This document shows, piece by piece, positions 54,140 to 63,542 of a stretch of 64,000 bases of DNA. Under the pieces are notes generated by a model. It did not search any database. It worked only from the letters and a program-made list of their open reading frames with translations, and was not told the origin of the DNA. The DNA comes from Flavisolibacter ginsenosidimutans (GTDB taxonomy: Bacteria; Bacteroidota; Bacteroidia; Chitinophagales; Chitinophagaceae). Numbering within the stretch: the stretch's first letter is position 1; each line of letters starts with the position of its first letter. A program made the translations under genes and the position numbers. The stretch is from NCBI RefSeq assembly GCF_007970805.1, contig NZ_CP042433.1, forward strand, positions 4,650,001-4,714,000, given 5' to 3'.

Positions 54140-54664
54140 ATGGCTTCGCTAAAAATAGAATCCCATCCTTTTGCGTCTTTTGTTCCATCACCGATGAAAT
54201 GTTTAATCATTGGCAGCTTTCCGGGCAAGGAACAAACACGCGGCAGCCTAGACGAAAATGCCTGGTTTTACGGTTCGCCCTACAACCAGCTTTGGCGCAT
54301 ACTGGAACAGGCTTATGACCGCGGGTTAAAAACAAAAAACGACAAGCAACAATTGTTTGAAGAAGCCGGCATCGGCATGACCGATATTTTTAAATCCATT
54401 ATTCGCACGGCGGGCAGCAACCTTGACGAGAATTTGCAGATAGTGGAGTACAATAAGGATGAAATTGAAAAAATTCTAAAGGCCTTTCAGCCGCAGGTAT
54501 TTTGTACCAGCCGTTTTGTGGAGAAGGAATTTAAAAAAATGTTTCCGGCTTATGCGGCGGTAGATGTTTTGCCTTCGCCATCGCCGCGGTATTTTAAATT
54601 AAGCATTGCACAAAAGGCGGAGATTTATAAAAAGAAGTTGCCGCCGGCGAAAAAAGCCGATTAA
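54140..54664 (+). CDS. uracil-DNA-glycosylase superfamily protein (deoxyinosine glycosylase-like)
   Basis: 174 residues. Motif IIGSFPGKEQT near residue 22 and ENAWFYGSPYNQLWRIL match family 6 (hypoxanthine-DNA glycosylase) members, with the later LPSPSPRYF motif. It would remove deaminated bases from DNA. It is convergent with zapA and its stop overlaps that of zapA by four bases. It sits, in opposite strand, within the zapA-rny neighbourhood. Confidence 0.85.
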   Translation: MASLKIESHPFASFVPSPMKCLIIGSFPGKEQTRGSLDENAWFYGSPYNQLWRILEQAYDRGLKTKNDKQQLFEEAGIGMTDIFKSIIRTAGSNLDENLQIVEYNKDEIEKILKAFQPQVFCTSRFVEKEFKKMFPAYAAVDVLPSPSPRYFKLSIAQKAEIYKKKLPPAKKAD

Positions 54665-54963
54665 CTGCCACTGCGTTCCAGCGCCGTATCAATTAAATTT
54701 TCCAGCGTTTGCAAGCGGCTGCTCACGTTGTCCATGTTCATTACATTGGTGATGGCCGCGTTTTGCTCCGTGGCAAACCAAACCAGTACCATTGCAATGT
54801 AATCCTGCATGTCCTTGCCGGCAAACATGGTTTTGAATTCAACGATTTTATCGTTGATGGTTTTGGCCGTTTTGCGCACCACTTCTTCGTCCTTGGGTTG
54901 GATGCGTACGCGATAACTTCGATCGCCGACGACGAGGTTAAGAGGAATGAGTTCTTCGTTCAT
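54661..54963 (-). CDS. zapA: cell division protein ZapA
   Basis: 100 residues; cytosolic FtsZ-ring stabiliser. N-terminal LNLVVGDRSYRVRIQPKDEEVVRKTA and C-terminal coiled coil (NVSSRLQTLENLIDTALE). The two genes upstream, a coiled-coil protein and pheT, are on the same strand; the gap is filled by a repeat. Confidence 0.9.
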   Translation of the reverse strand: MNEELIPLNLVVGDRSYRVRIQPKDEEVVRKTAKTINDKIVEFKTMFAGKDMQDYIAMVLVWFATEQNAAITNVMNMDNVSSRLQTLENLIDTALERSGS

Positions 54964-54966
54964 AAT

Positions 54967-55067
54967 AAAAGCTATCAGCTATCAGCTATCAGTTGTCAGT
55001 ACAGAGCAGAGTATAATTTGTCGTATCTCGTGACTCGTAGCTGAAAGCCGATGGCCGATAGCTTTTT
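54967..55067. repeat. GCTATCA tandem repeat with inverted partner
   Basis: AAAGCTATCAGCTATCAGCTATCAG (54968-54992), three perfect GCTATCA units, then an inverted partner CTGAAAGCCGATGGCCGATAGCTTT (55041-55065). It separates zapA from the coiled-coil gene and reaches the stop codon of the latter, so it may affect cotranscription. Confidence 0.65.
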
Positions 55068-55350
55068 ATTGACTTAAATACGCAATGGTCTTGTCTATCT
55101 CTTTAATGTACTTGTTCAGCTTTCGCTCAAAGGTTTTTTTATCCTTGTCGTTCATCTGCCCTGCCGCCATTTTTAAAATAGAGATTTGTTGTTGCAGTTC
55201 ATCTGCCTTGCTTAAAGCTGCCGCCTCCTTTCCTTTCCATTCTTCTATTTCTTCGCGCAGCTTATCGTTCTCTCTTTCCAAACGGTTGTGCTGCCGCAAA
55301 AGGTTTTGCAGCTTTTCGTAAAGCGTCGTAAACTGCTGGTCAACGGTCAT
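55066..55350 (-). CDS. coiled-coil protein between pheT and zapA
   Basis: 94 residues, one long coiled coil (YEKLQNLLRQHNRLERENDKLREEIEEWKGKE) with a C-terminal helical part. It looks like ZapB in size and coil, but the similarity is only of type. Start overlaps the pheT stop by four bases (ATGA). Place next to zapA suggests a division role, which I cannot prove. Confidence 0.75.
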   Translation of the reverse strand: MTVDQQFTTLYEKLQNLLRQHNRLERENDKLREEIEEWKGKEAAALSKADELQQQISILKMAAGQMNDKDKKTFERKLNKYIKEIDKTIAYLSQ

Positions 55351-57767
55351 TGCTTGCGGATTTCAGCACCAAGAGACTTTTCCAAGGTTGCCATGATTTT
55401 ATTCATCCAGCCATCAATTTCTTTATCCGTCAGGGTTTTTTCTTCGTCCAGAAAAGTAAAGTTCACGGCCAGTGATTTTTTGTCTTTGCCCAATTTATCG
55501 CTTTCAAAAACGTCAAACAATCTCACGTCGCGCAACTGCGGCAAGCGAAGTTTCTTCACGCTTTCCTGAACCTCGCCGTAGTACATATCCTTTGGCACAA
55601 TCATCGCCAGGTCTCTTTCTACTGCAGGGTATTTTGGAATCTCTTTAAAAGCAATTTTACTGCCTGCATTTTTTAGCAAAACATCCCAATAAAAATCCGC
55701 AAACAAAACCTGCTGCTTCACGTCGAATTTACCCGCCAGTGATTTTTTTACGCTGCCGATTTCCCCGGCTTTTTCCTTTCCAATGAAAATGTTCAGCGAA
55801 GAATCCAAATCGGCGTTGTCGCCCTTTTCTAACGCAACACCTTTTACGTTCAGCGCTGTCAATAATGATTGTGCAAGGCCTTTCAGATAATAGACGTCAA
55901 CGGGCACGCCTTTGCCTTTCCAACTGTTTTCGTTCAGTTGTCCCGTTGCGTAAAGGCACAAGTGATTTATTTCTACATATTCGCCAACCCCTTTTGTGCC
56001 GTAGGTTTTGCCAAATTCAAAAAAGCGCAGGTTGTTGTTTTTGCGATTGAGATTAAACTGGATCACTTCCAGCGCCGTGTACATCATCGAAGGGCGCAAG
56101 GCATTCAGTTCGTTGCTTAAGTTGTTCAGCAACTTCACTGCGGTCGTTGATTCCTCTTCTGTAAAATACGCGGCATTGGTAATGGAGTTGGTCAGAATTT
56201 CGGTAAAGCCGGCACCGGTTAAAACACCGGAAATCTTTTCTTTCCTGCTTTCGGCTTTGTAATCTTCCTCCACCGATGGCGTGATGGTGATGGACGTAGG
56301 AATGTCAATGTTGTCCAAGCCATCAATGCGCAAAATCTCTTCTACCACGTCGGCCTGTATCGTCACGTCGGGTTTGTGATACGGCACTTGCAACGCAATG
56401 CTTTCTGCGTCGTCTTTCACTACGCTGAATTGAAGACTTTCCAAAATGGCTTTTACGCTTTCGGGCGGATAAACTTTGCCGCTTAATTTTTTTAAGAAAG
56501 CATAGGACAGTGTTACTTCTTTTTTTGCTTCCGGCGATGGATAAACGTCAACGATTTCTGATGCAATAGAACCTCCGGCAATCTCTTTCATCAACATTGC
56601 GGCACGCTTCAATACGGTCACAGTGTTAGCGATGTCAATGCCTTTTTCAAACCGCGTAGCCGCATCGGTGCGCAAGCCGTGGCGAAAGGATGTTTTGCGA
56701 ATGGAGATCGGATTGAACCAGGCACTCTCTAAAAAAATATTTTTTGTCTTTTCCGTTACGCCGCTGTGCAAACCGCCAAACACGCCGGCAATGCACATCG
56801 GTTCGGAGGCATCGCAGATTATCAGGTCTTCGCTGTTTAACTTGCGTTCTTTATCGTCAAGTGTTATGAAAGAAGTGCCTTCGGGCAATGTTTTTACCAC
56901 CACTTCCTTTCCGCCGATTTGGTCGTAATCAAAAGCGTGCAGCGGCTGGCCGGTTTCGTGCTGAATAAAATTGGTAATGTCAACGATGTTGTTGATGGGG
57001 CGAAGGCCAATTGCCTTCAATCGTTCCTGCAACCACTTCGGCGATTCGGCTATGGTTACGTTCGCAAGGCAAACACCCGAATAACGTTTGCAGGCTTCGG
57101 CATTTTCAACCCGTACTTTAATATTTAAGGAGGTATTGTCAACGGCGAAATTCGTTTGCGGCAACACGGGTTTTGCTTCGATTTTATCGTGATGCGTGAG
57201 ATAGGCGCAAACGTCTCTGGCCACGCCCCAGTGACTCATCGCGTCCATGCGGTTTGGCGTGAGGCCAATTTCATAAATCACATCGCTGAACGGTTTGAAA
57301 TAATCCGCGGCGCTCGTGCCTACTTTCGCATCACTCGGCAATACCATGATGCCTGCGTGAGAAGAGCCCAAACCAATTTCGTCTTCCGCGCAAATCATGC
57401 CGTAGCTCTCTACACCGCGAATCTTGGCCACCTTCATCGTAAGCGGTTCGCCGCCGGTTGGATAAATGGTTGTGCCCACCGTTGCCACCACTACTTTTTG
57501 ACCGGCAGTCACGTTGGGTGCGCCGCAAACAATCTGCAACGGTTCGCCACCAACCGAAACTTTCGTGAGCTTTAATTTATCGGCATTCGGATGCTGGTTT
57601 GCTTCCAAAACTTCACCAATCACCAATCCTTTCAGTCCGCCTTTCACTTCTTCAAAACGTTCCATTTTTTCTACTTCCAGTCCTACGGAAGTAAGAATCT
57701 GCGAAAGCCGCTCGGGATTGAGTTTTACGGGCAAATAGGTGCTGAGCCAATTATAAGAAATCGTCAT
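55347..57767 (-). CDS. pheT: phenylalanine-tRNA ligase beta subunit
   Basis: Beta subunit of the heterotetrameric PheRS, 806 residues, normal size. N-terminal tRNA-binding (EMAP-like) domain (39-150; QHPNADKLKLTKV), B3/B4 editing domain (CKRYSGVCLANV, IVDITNFIQHETGQPLHAFD), B5 and a C-terminal ferredoxin-fold anticodon-binding domain (PKYPAVERDLAMIVP). The alpha-subunit gene is not in the window. Confidence 0.96.
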   Translation of the reverse strand: MTISYNWLSTYLPVKLNPERLSQILTSVGLEVEKMERFEEVKGGLKGLVIGEVLEANQHPNADKLKLTKVSVGGEPLQIVCGAPNVTAGQKVVVATVGTTIYPTGGEPLTMKVAKIRGVESYGMICAEDEIGLGSSHAGIMVLPSDAKVGTSAADYFKPFSDVIYEIGLTPNRMDAMSHWGVARDVCAYLTHHDKIEAKPVLPQTNFAVDNTSLNIKVRVENAEACKRYSGVCLANVTIAESPKWLQERLKAIGLRPINNIVDITNFIQHETGQPLHAFDYDQIGGKEVVVKTLPEGTSFITLDDKERKLNSEDLIICDASEPMCIAGVFGGLHSGVTEKTKNIFLESAWFNPISIRKTSFRHGLRTDAATRFEKGIDIANTVTVLKRAAMLMKEIAGGSIASEIVDVYPSPEAKKEVTLSYAFLKKLSGKVYPPESVKAILESLQFSVVKDDAESIALQVPYHKPDVTIQADVVEEILRIDGLDNIDIPTSITITPSVEEDYKAESRKEKISGVLTGAGFTEILTNSITNAAYFTEEESTTAVKLLNNLSNELNALRPSMMYTALEVIQFNLNRKNNNLRFFEFGKTYGTKGVGEYVEINHLCLYATGQLNENSWKGKGVPVDVYYLKGLAQSLLTALNVKGVALEKGDNADLDSSLNIFIGKEKAGEIGSVKKSLAGKFDVKQQVLFADFYWDVLLKNAGSKIAFKEIPKYPAVERDLAMIVPKDMYYGEVQESVKKLRLPQLRDVRLFDVFESDKLGKDKKSLAVNFTFLDEEKTLTDKEIDGWMNKIMATLEKSLGAEIRKQ

Positions 57768-57790
57768 TGTTACGTTTCGTTGAAATGCGG

Positions 57791-57798
57791 CAAAGATA
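57791..57798 (-). promoter_or_regulatory. -7 box of pheT
   Basis: TATCTTTG on the minus strand, the full Bacteroidota -7 consensus, 23 bases before the ATG. Confidence 0.45.
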
Positions 57799-57950
57799 GG
57801 AGTTTGACTTGTCGAAGCCGGAAGGCGAAGGCCTTTGCGTTGTGTTTTCCGGTAGATGTTTGTTATCTTAACGGTTCCTTCCTATCCAACGCCGTTTCGG
57901 TACTTCGTTGAAAGCTGCAACACAAATTTTTTAACCTCAAAATCGAACAC

Positions 57951-58478
57951 ATGAAACGTTCAAACCTCTTGCTGACCGTGGCGCTTTTTGCGCTTGCCTT
58001 TGGTGCGTTTGCGCAAAGCCCGAAACCGGCCGTCAACAAAATGACGAACATGCCGTACAAAGTGGAAAACACCAACCTGAAATTTGGCAGCAGCATGTAT
58101 GCCATGCAGGTATTGCAGGCATGGAAAGCCTGGGACGATAACGAGTTGGATAAAATGAGTGGCATGTTTTCCGATGATTTTTGGGGCACCCTGGCCGATG
58201 GCACCGTGGTTAAAGGAAAGGAAGCCTTTCTAAAAGGAGGAACGGAATACCGCAGTAGTTTTTCTTCTGTGTCCAGTGAAGTAATTGCCTGCACCACTTT
58301 AAAAAGTGCCGAGCACCCCGATAACGACGCCGTTGTAATTTGGGGAAGAGAAACCGATGTCAAAAAAGACGGAACCTCACAAAAGGCGGCCCTTCACGAA
58401 GTGTGGTTTTTTAACAAGGCCGGGAAGGTGTTTGAGTTTCACCAGTATGCCTCGCCCATAAAAGAAGAAATGAAATAA
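57951..58478 (+). CDS. exported NTF2-like / SnoaL-like protein
   Basis: 175 residues with signal peptide (LLLTVALFALAFGAFA-Q). Mature part has the NTF2 cone plan: an N-terminal helix with VLQAWKAWDDNELDKMSGMFSDDFWG, VVKGKEAFL, and C-terminal VWFFNKAGKVFEFHQYASPI. These folds bind or transform small molecules; no substrate evident. The gene has its own terminator. Confidence 0.75.
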   Translation: MKRSNLLLTVALFALAFGAFAQSPKPAVNKMTNMPYKVENTNLKFGSSMYAMQVLQAWKAWDDNELDKMSGMFSDDFWGTLADGTVVKGKEAFLKGGTEYRSSFSSVSSEVIACTTLKSAEHPDNDAVVIWGRETDVKKDGTSQKAALHEVWFFNKAGKVFEFHQYASPIKEEMK

Positions 58479-58500
58479 GGCTCTCTTTTAGCGTTTAAGT

Positions 58501-58525
58501 GCCCTTGCGTTTGCAGGGGCTTTTT
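58501..58525 (+). terminator. terminator of the NTF2-like gene
   Basis: GCCCTTGC-GTTT-GCAGGGGC with one wobble pair, followed by TTTTT. Confidence 0.7.
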
Positions 58526-58748
58526 ATTTACGGTTTGCCCATAGCAAACGAGACATACCTGCTCACTGGCTGTTAGGGATGCGATACTTCGACTGCTCTC
58601 CATAAACGACACAAAGCACAACAAATAGATGAACCCATAATCCGTAAAACTTCTTTTCTCCTTTGCCCTTTGCGAAAAATTATTCTTTCGTACCTCCAAA
58701 AAAAATATCACTTTTAATTATTCCTCTTACCAAAACTACATTTGCTTC

Positions 58749-60296
58749 ATGCTTGTAAAAACCTTTGGCAGTGCGGTGTACGGCGTCGAGGCCATTACCA
58801 TCACAGTAGAAGTAAACTGGATGGGTTCAGGCCTTGGTACCGTCATTGTGGGCCTTGCCGACAACGCCGTCAAAGAAAGCATGCAACGCATCGAAAGCAC
58901 GTTTAAAGTCATTGGCAAAGAAATGACCCGCACCCGCGTCGTCATTAACCTCGCACCGGCCGACCTTAAAAAAAGCGGAACCGCTTTTGACCTTCCCATC
59001 GCCGTCGGCATTTTGGCCGCTATCAAGCAATTAAAAAACGGTGAGGCCATTGACAAGTACATCATCATGGGAGAGTTGAGTTTGGACGGCGAAGTGCGTC
59101 CCATTAAAGGCGCCTTGCCCATTGCCATTCAGGCCCGCAAGGAAGGTTTCAAAGGACTGATAGTGCCCAAAGTAAATGCAAGGGAAGCGGGCATGGTGAA
59201 CAACTTAAACGTTTACGGTGTTTCGCATATCAACGATGTCATTCAATTTTTTGAAAGCGAAGAAAAAAGCCTGGAGCCAACAACGATCAACACCCGCGAA
59301 GAATTTTTTCACTCGCAATACGATTTTGAAGCCGACTTTGCCGATGTAAAAGGGCAAGAAAACATTAAACGGGCATTAGAGATTGCGGCGGCTGGCGGGC
59401 ACAACGCAATCCTGATTGGCCCGCCCGGCGCAGGAAAAACAATGCTGGCGAAACGATTGCCCACCATACTTCCACCTTTGAGTTTGCACGAAGCCCTGGA
59501 GACGACAAAGATTCATTCCGTAGCGGGCAAACTGCCGGAGAACACAACGCTAGTTTCAAAGCGTCCGTTTAGAAGCCCCCATCATACGATTTCAGATGTG
59601 GCATTAGTTGGCGGCGGCGGCATTCCGCAACCCGGCGAAATATCGCTGGCGCACAACGGTGTTTTGTTTTTAGACGAATTGCCGGAGTTTAAGCGGCAAG
59701 TATTGGAAGTGATGCGTCAACCAATGGAAGAACGAAGAGTAACAATCTCCCGTGCGAAAGTGGCGGTTGATTTTCCCGCATCGTTTATGCTGATTGCTTC
59801 GATGAATCCCTGCCCTTGCGGCTTTTACAATCATCCCGAAAAAGAATGCACTTGTCCGCCCGGCGCGGTGCAAAAGTATTTAAACAAAATCTCCGGTCCT
59901 TTGCTTGACAGAATTGATTTGCACGTAGAAGTGACGCCGGTTCCTTTCAGCGAATTGTCCACCTTAAAACCGCAAGAGACTTCGGAAAGCATTCGCGAAA
60001 AAGTGATGAAGGCGAGAGAGATTCAGGCGGAACGTTACAAAGGCCACAAAGGGATTTATTGTAATGCGCAAATGAGCAGCAAAATGCTGAAAGAAATTTG
60101 CGTTATCAACACAGCCGGACAGGCTTTGTTGAAGAAAGCCATGGAGCGTTTGAATCTTTCGGCACGGGCTTATGACAGAATTTTAAAAGTTTCCAGAACC
60201 GTTGCCGATTTAAGCGGGAGCGAAGACATAAAAATTGAACATCTTGCGGAAGCAATACAATACCGGAGTTTAGACAGGGAAGGTTGGGCAGGATAA
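58749..60296 (+). CDS. YifB/ComM-like Mg-chelatase-type AAA ATPase
   Basis: 515 residues, the ComM/YifB family. N-terminal lon-protease-like domain (about 1-170; GLGTVIVGLADNAVKESMQRI), AAA+ with Walker A in GPPGAGKTM, Walker B LFLDELPEF, sensor MIASMNPCPCGFY, a Cys-rich CPCGF...CTCPPG segment, and a C-terminal lid (LSARAYDRILKVSRTVADL). In ComM homologues this is a branch-migration helicase for natural transformation; whether this species is transformable is not shown. Confidence 0.94.
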   Translation: MLVKTFGSAVYGVEAITITVEVNWMGSGLGTVIVGLADNAVKESMQRIESTFKVIGKEMTRTRVVINLAPADLKKSGTAFDLPIAVGILAAIKQLKNGEAIDKYIIMGELSLDGEVRPIKGALPIAIQARKEGFKGLIVPKVNAREAGMVNNLNVYGVSHINDVIQFFESEEKSLEPTTINTREEFFHSQYDFEADFADVKGQENIKRALEIAAAGGHNAILIGPPGAGKTMLAKRLPTILPPLSLHEALETTKIHSVAGKLPENTTLVSKRPFRSPHHTISDVALVGGGGIPQPGEISLAHNGVLFLDELPEFKRQVLEVMRQPMEERRVTISRAKVAVDFPASFMLIASMNPCPCGFYNHPEKECTCPPGAVQKYLNKISGPLLDRIDLHVEVTPVPFSELSTLKPQETSESIREKVMKAREIQAERYKGHKGIYCNAQMSSKMLKEICVINTAGQALLKKAMERLNLSARAYDRILKVSRTVADLSGSEDIKIEHLAEAIQYRSLDREGWAG

Positions 60297-60346
60297 CAGA
60301 GTAGTGAATCAGGCAGAAGGCAACAGCATGAAATTGTAAAGAACAA

Positions 60347-61237
60347 ATGAAGAAACTGAACTTTATCGAAAAGTGGTTGTTGCGGCAACGCGATTACGAC
60401 AAGTACAAAAACTACAAATACGAACTGCGCTTAAGCAGAACCTCTCTTTTTACACCGCCTGATTTCCCCGCAAAATCCGATTATCATTTTAAGCACAGCG
60501 GCAATGCCGGCGACATTATTTATTCGTTGCCCACGGCTTATGCCATTGCCGGCGATGCACGCATTCATTTTCACCTAAGCCTGGAAGGGAAAGGCGTTTA
60601 CGGCAAATCGCCGCACCCGCTTGGGGATAAAATGCTCACTGAAAGAATGGTGGCCATGCTGTCGCCTTTGCTTACTGCACAACCAAAAATTGCTTCGTGC
60701 AGCGTGTATCAACCCGACGATGTTATTGACGTTGATTTGGACCTGATGCGCAGTCATCCCGTTTCCATGAACGCGGGCCACATTGCCCGTTGGTATTTTT
60801 ATGTGTTTGCCGTTAATGCCGACCTGGGCAAGCCCTGGCTTTTTGTACAACCCGACAACAGCTTGAATGATTATATTGTTGTAGCCCGCAGCCAGCGTTA
60901 TCACCAGCCCGGGATTGATTATTCTTTCCTGAAAAAATATCCGAAGCTTTTGTTTATGGGTGTTGAACAAGAGTGGAAAGAAATGAAAGAAATGCTTCCT
61001 TCAATTGAACACTGCCCCGTCAATGATTTTTTGGAATTGGCTCAAATCATTGCCGGCAGCAAGTTGTTCATCGGTAATCAGTCTTTTCCATTTGCCATTG
61101 CCGAAGGCTTAAAAACAAAACGTCTGCTCGAAGTTTACTGGCGTGCACCAAATGTAATTCCCGAAGGACCGAACGGTTATGACTTTTATTTTCAGCCGCA
61201 ATTTGAAAAATTGGTGAAGCGATTGGCCGAAGAATAA
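60347..61237 (+). CDS. GT9-like glycan-associated protein
   Basis: 296 residues. N-terminal basic region, then HSGNAGDIIYSLPTAYAI, a motif like the GxxGD(I/L)xxxxP start of heptosyltransferase-type (GT9) enzymes, and C-terminal LAQIIAGSKLFIGNQSFPFAIAEGL, which matches the nucleotide-sugar side of that fold. It is therefore probably a glycosyltransferase of a surface glycan pathway, in line with the two neighbours at 61291-63374, but it is on the opposite strand and convergent to them. Confidence 0.65.
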   Translation: MKKLNFIEKWLLRQRDYDKYKNYKYELRLSRTSLFTPPDFPAKSDYHFKHSGNAGDIIYSLPTAYAIAGDARIHFHLSLEGKGVYGKSPHPLGDKMLTERMVAMLSPLLTAQPKIASCSVYQPDDVIDVDLDLMRSHPVSMNAGHIARWYFYVFAVNADLGKPWLFVQPDNSLNDYIVVARSQRYHQPGIDYSFLKKYPKLLFMGVEQEWKEMKEMLPSIEHCPVNDFLELAQIIAGSKLFIGNQSFPFAIAEGLKTKRLLEVYWRAPNVIPEGPNGYDFYFQPQFEKLVKRLAEE

Positions 61238-61290
61238 TTTCGACGAAATTGCTGTTGTCTGGTTAATGTTTTGCTTCTTTCGCAAAAGCA

Positions 61291-62310
61291 TTATTTGTTG
61301 CGCCGTTTTTGAAAGGCCTTGTACTTCCATTTTTCAATTTTGTAACGGAGATAATTGTATGGCAGTTTTTTGATTTCCGGTACTTGTGGAATTACATCTT
61401 TTAATGCTTCATTCACCACCTTGCTGCTATATTCACGACAGGCCCGCAGGTATTTGTATCGAATGATGTTTCGTAATTCTTCTTCCGGTAAATATTCCCG
61501 AACGGCCGCAAAACGTTTGTCTGACAAATAAGTGTGAAACAACAAAATATCATCGCCCCAAAGCGAACGCAGGCTGCGCTTGAGTGAAGCATCTTTTTGT
61601 GTTGCGCTAGTATTGGTGCTCGTTTGCGAGCTGCCGTGTATGCGAAAATGCGCCAGCGTTTCCGGCGTAAATGCAATGCCGTTGAGAAGTGCGGCTCGTA
61701 CCGCAAATTCAAAGTCTACCGACTGATAAAACCGGGCATCAAAGCCGCCTGCCCGTTGCAATACGCTTTTGTGAAAGAGCAGGCAAGTCGGTTCACCAAT
61801 AATGTTTTCGGTGCCGTACATTGCTACTTGCTGTGCAAGAATTACTGGCGTGATCAATCCTTTGGAAAAAACTTTTTCGGCTTTGTTGGCAATCTTAATA
61901 TACGCAAGCGTTGCTGCCGGTGCATTGGCTTCGACAATAAAATCTCTCCGGCAAAATGCAATGGCGGCGTTGGTTTCGCGGCACAAGTCCATTAGTTTTT
62001 GCACGCAGTCGGGTTCAAGTATGTCGTCTTGAAAAAGAAATTTTATCCAGGAATGTTTTGCCTCTTCCACGCATTTGGTCCAGTTGGCTACCATTCCGCC
62101 GGAAGCCGGGTTTTTTAGAACACGAACATTGTCGTGCGTTGTTGCAAAACTGTTGGCGATGATTAATGTATTGTCGGTTGAGCCATCGTCAACCACCAGA
62201 ACTTCAATTTCAGGATAGGTTTGCTTTACCGCCGACTGAAGCGCCTCTTGCAGATATTTTTCGCCGTTATAAGCAGGAATGCAAATGGATACCCCTTGTT
62301 CAGTTGTCAC
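61291..62310 (-). CDS. family 2 glycosyltransferase
   Basis: 339 residues, GT-A fold. VSICIPAYNGEKYLQEALQS, VLVVDDGSTDNT and the DxD-like FQDDILEPD motif near 98, then a FYQSVDFEFAVRA acceptor-side motif. Start GTG 62310 (VTTEQGVSICIPAY) is chosen because it is the first start close to the conserved motif and falls just after the upstream gene (stop 62322); longer starts would overlap it. Sugar unknown. Confidence 0.88.
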   Translation of the reverse strand: MTTEQGVSICIPAYNGEKYLQEALQSAVKQTYPEIEVLVVDDGSTDNTLIIANSFATTHDNVRVLKNPASGGMVANWTKCVEEAKHSWIKFLFQDDILEPDCVQKLMDLCRETNAAIAFCRRDFIVEANAPAATLAYIKIANKAEKVFSKGLITPVILAQQVAMYGTENIIGEPTCLLFHKSVLQRAGGFDARFYQSVDFEFAVRAALLNGIAFTPETLAHFRIHGSSQTSTNTSATQKDASLKRSLRSLWGDDILLFHTYLSDKRFAAVREYLPEEELRNIIRYKYLRACREYSSKVVNEALKDVIPQVPEIKKLPYNYLRYKIEKWKYKAFQKRRNK

Positions 62311-62321
62311 ACCAATTGGTT

Positions 62322-63374
62322 TTACGCGAAAGTATTGTAAACCTCTATGTACTCTTCCGCGGCGCGGTGCCAACTGAATTTTTTTGACTGTTGCACAACG
62401 GCTTCGGCTTTTTTTGTTTCGCTGTAATCCCTCATGCCGTTGGCGAATTGTTCTCGCATGATATCCGCATTAAAATTTTTGAAGTAGTAAGCTGCATTGC
62501 CGCCAATTTCGGGCAGGCAGGTTTCGGTGGAAAGAAATACCGGCTTGCCGTAATGCATGGCTTCCACTACGGGCAAGCCAAAACCTTCGGCAAACGAAGG
62601 AAACAAAAACGCCTCGCAATGCTTGTAGTACCAATGCTTCTCGCCTTCGCTCACCGGCCCAATAAGATGAACACGATCTTTTACGCCGAAGTTTTTTGCG
62701 GCTTCCAAAATCTTTTCGCCGTATGCTGTTTGATGCAAACCAGCGATGATCAATTCATAGTCGTTGTTCACAAGCAGCGGCGGCAGCACGTGAAAATTTT
62801 TTCGCGGGTAAAGCTGGCCGATGGAGAAAAGAAAAGGATGCCGCGGAATGTTTTGCGGGGGTTGAATTTGATCTTCCGGTAAAAAAGAAGCGCCGTTGTA
62901 AATCACCCGTTGCGGTTTATCTTTTATAGGCAGAAATTCGTTGGCCACATCCAAAGCGTATTGCGAAATGCCCACGATGTAATCGGCCCGGTGCGCCCTT
63001 TTTCTTATTTCGCCAAGCACCCGTTTGTTCCGCCGCGGATTGTCTTTTTCTTCGATTAAAAAGTTGAGATCGTGAATGGTATAAACCACTTTTACTTTTT
63101 TGGAAAAAGGTTTGTACCAGGAAAGTGTTGTGGTTACATGCCAAACATCAAACTTGCCGGTGCCAAAGCGAAAAAATTTATCTACCGAGCGGTGCTTTTC
63201 GTACTGAACTCCGGGGCCAAAAATGCCTGCGTCCTTTTCCGGCACGTAAAAATGAAGCCGCATGTCCTCGGGCTGCGCATCGGCCAGACATTGCCCCAGT
63301 TCTTTCGAAAAAATGTACAAGCCGTTGTAAGGATTGTGCTTCAGGCGGTGCATGTCAATGAGAACATTTTTCAT
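62322..63374 (-). CDS. family 4 glycosyltransferase
   Basis: 350 residues, GT-B fold. N-terminal DMHRLKHNPYNGLYIFSKEL, VVYTIHDLNFLI, nucleotide-binding part with SIGQLYPRKNFHVL, LIGPVSEGEKHWYY and the EX7E-type FPSFAEGFGLPVVEAMHYGKPVF. Eleven bases separate it from the family 2 enzyme, forming an operon for surface polysaccharide or lipopolysaccharide. Substrates cannot be named. Confidence 0.9.
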   Translation of the reverse strand: MKNVLIDMHRLKHNPYNGLYIFSKELGQCLADAQPEDMRLHFYVPEKDAGIFGPGVQYEKHRSVDKFFRFGTGKFDVWHVTTTLSWYKPFSKKVKVVYTIHDLNFLIEEKDNPRRNKRVLGEIRKRAHRADYIVGISQYALDVANEFLPIKDKPQRVIYNGASFLPEDQIQPPQNIPRHPFLFSIGQLYPRKNFHVLPPLLVNNDYELIIAGLHQTAYGEKILEAAKNFGVKDRVHLIGPVSEGEKHWYYKHCEAFLFPSFAEGFGLPVVEAMHYGKPVFLSTETCLPEIGGNAAYYFKNFNADIMREQFANGMRDYSETKKAEAVVQQSKKFSWHRAAEEYIEVYNTFA

Positions 63375-63479
63375 TGCTGAAACGATTTATACTTGCCCGC
63401 CAAAGCTTTTTTTTGTAGCAATGCGGAAGCATCCTTTGTGCATTTTGAGCTTCTTTTAATGAAACCGCCGGCTGTTAAA

Positions 63480-63499
63480 ATTTGCCGGCACCGGCAAAT
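63480..63499. promoter_or_regulatory. perfect palindrome in the divergent GT4 / ABC exporter gap
   Basis: ATTTGCCGG-CA-CCGGCAAAT: 9-bp arms with a two-base centre, 43 bases ahead of the ABC gene and about 105 ahead of the glycosyltransferase gene. Possible operator or a hairpin in the leader. Confidence 0.45.
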
Positions 63500-63542
63500 A
63501 TCCGCGTTAAATTCAGACAGTCAAAGCCCTTAGCTTTACGGA

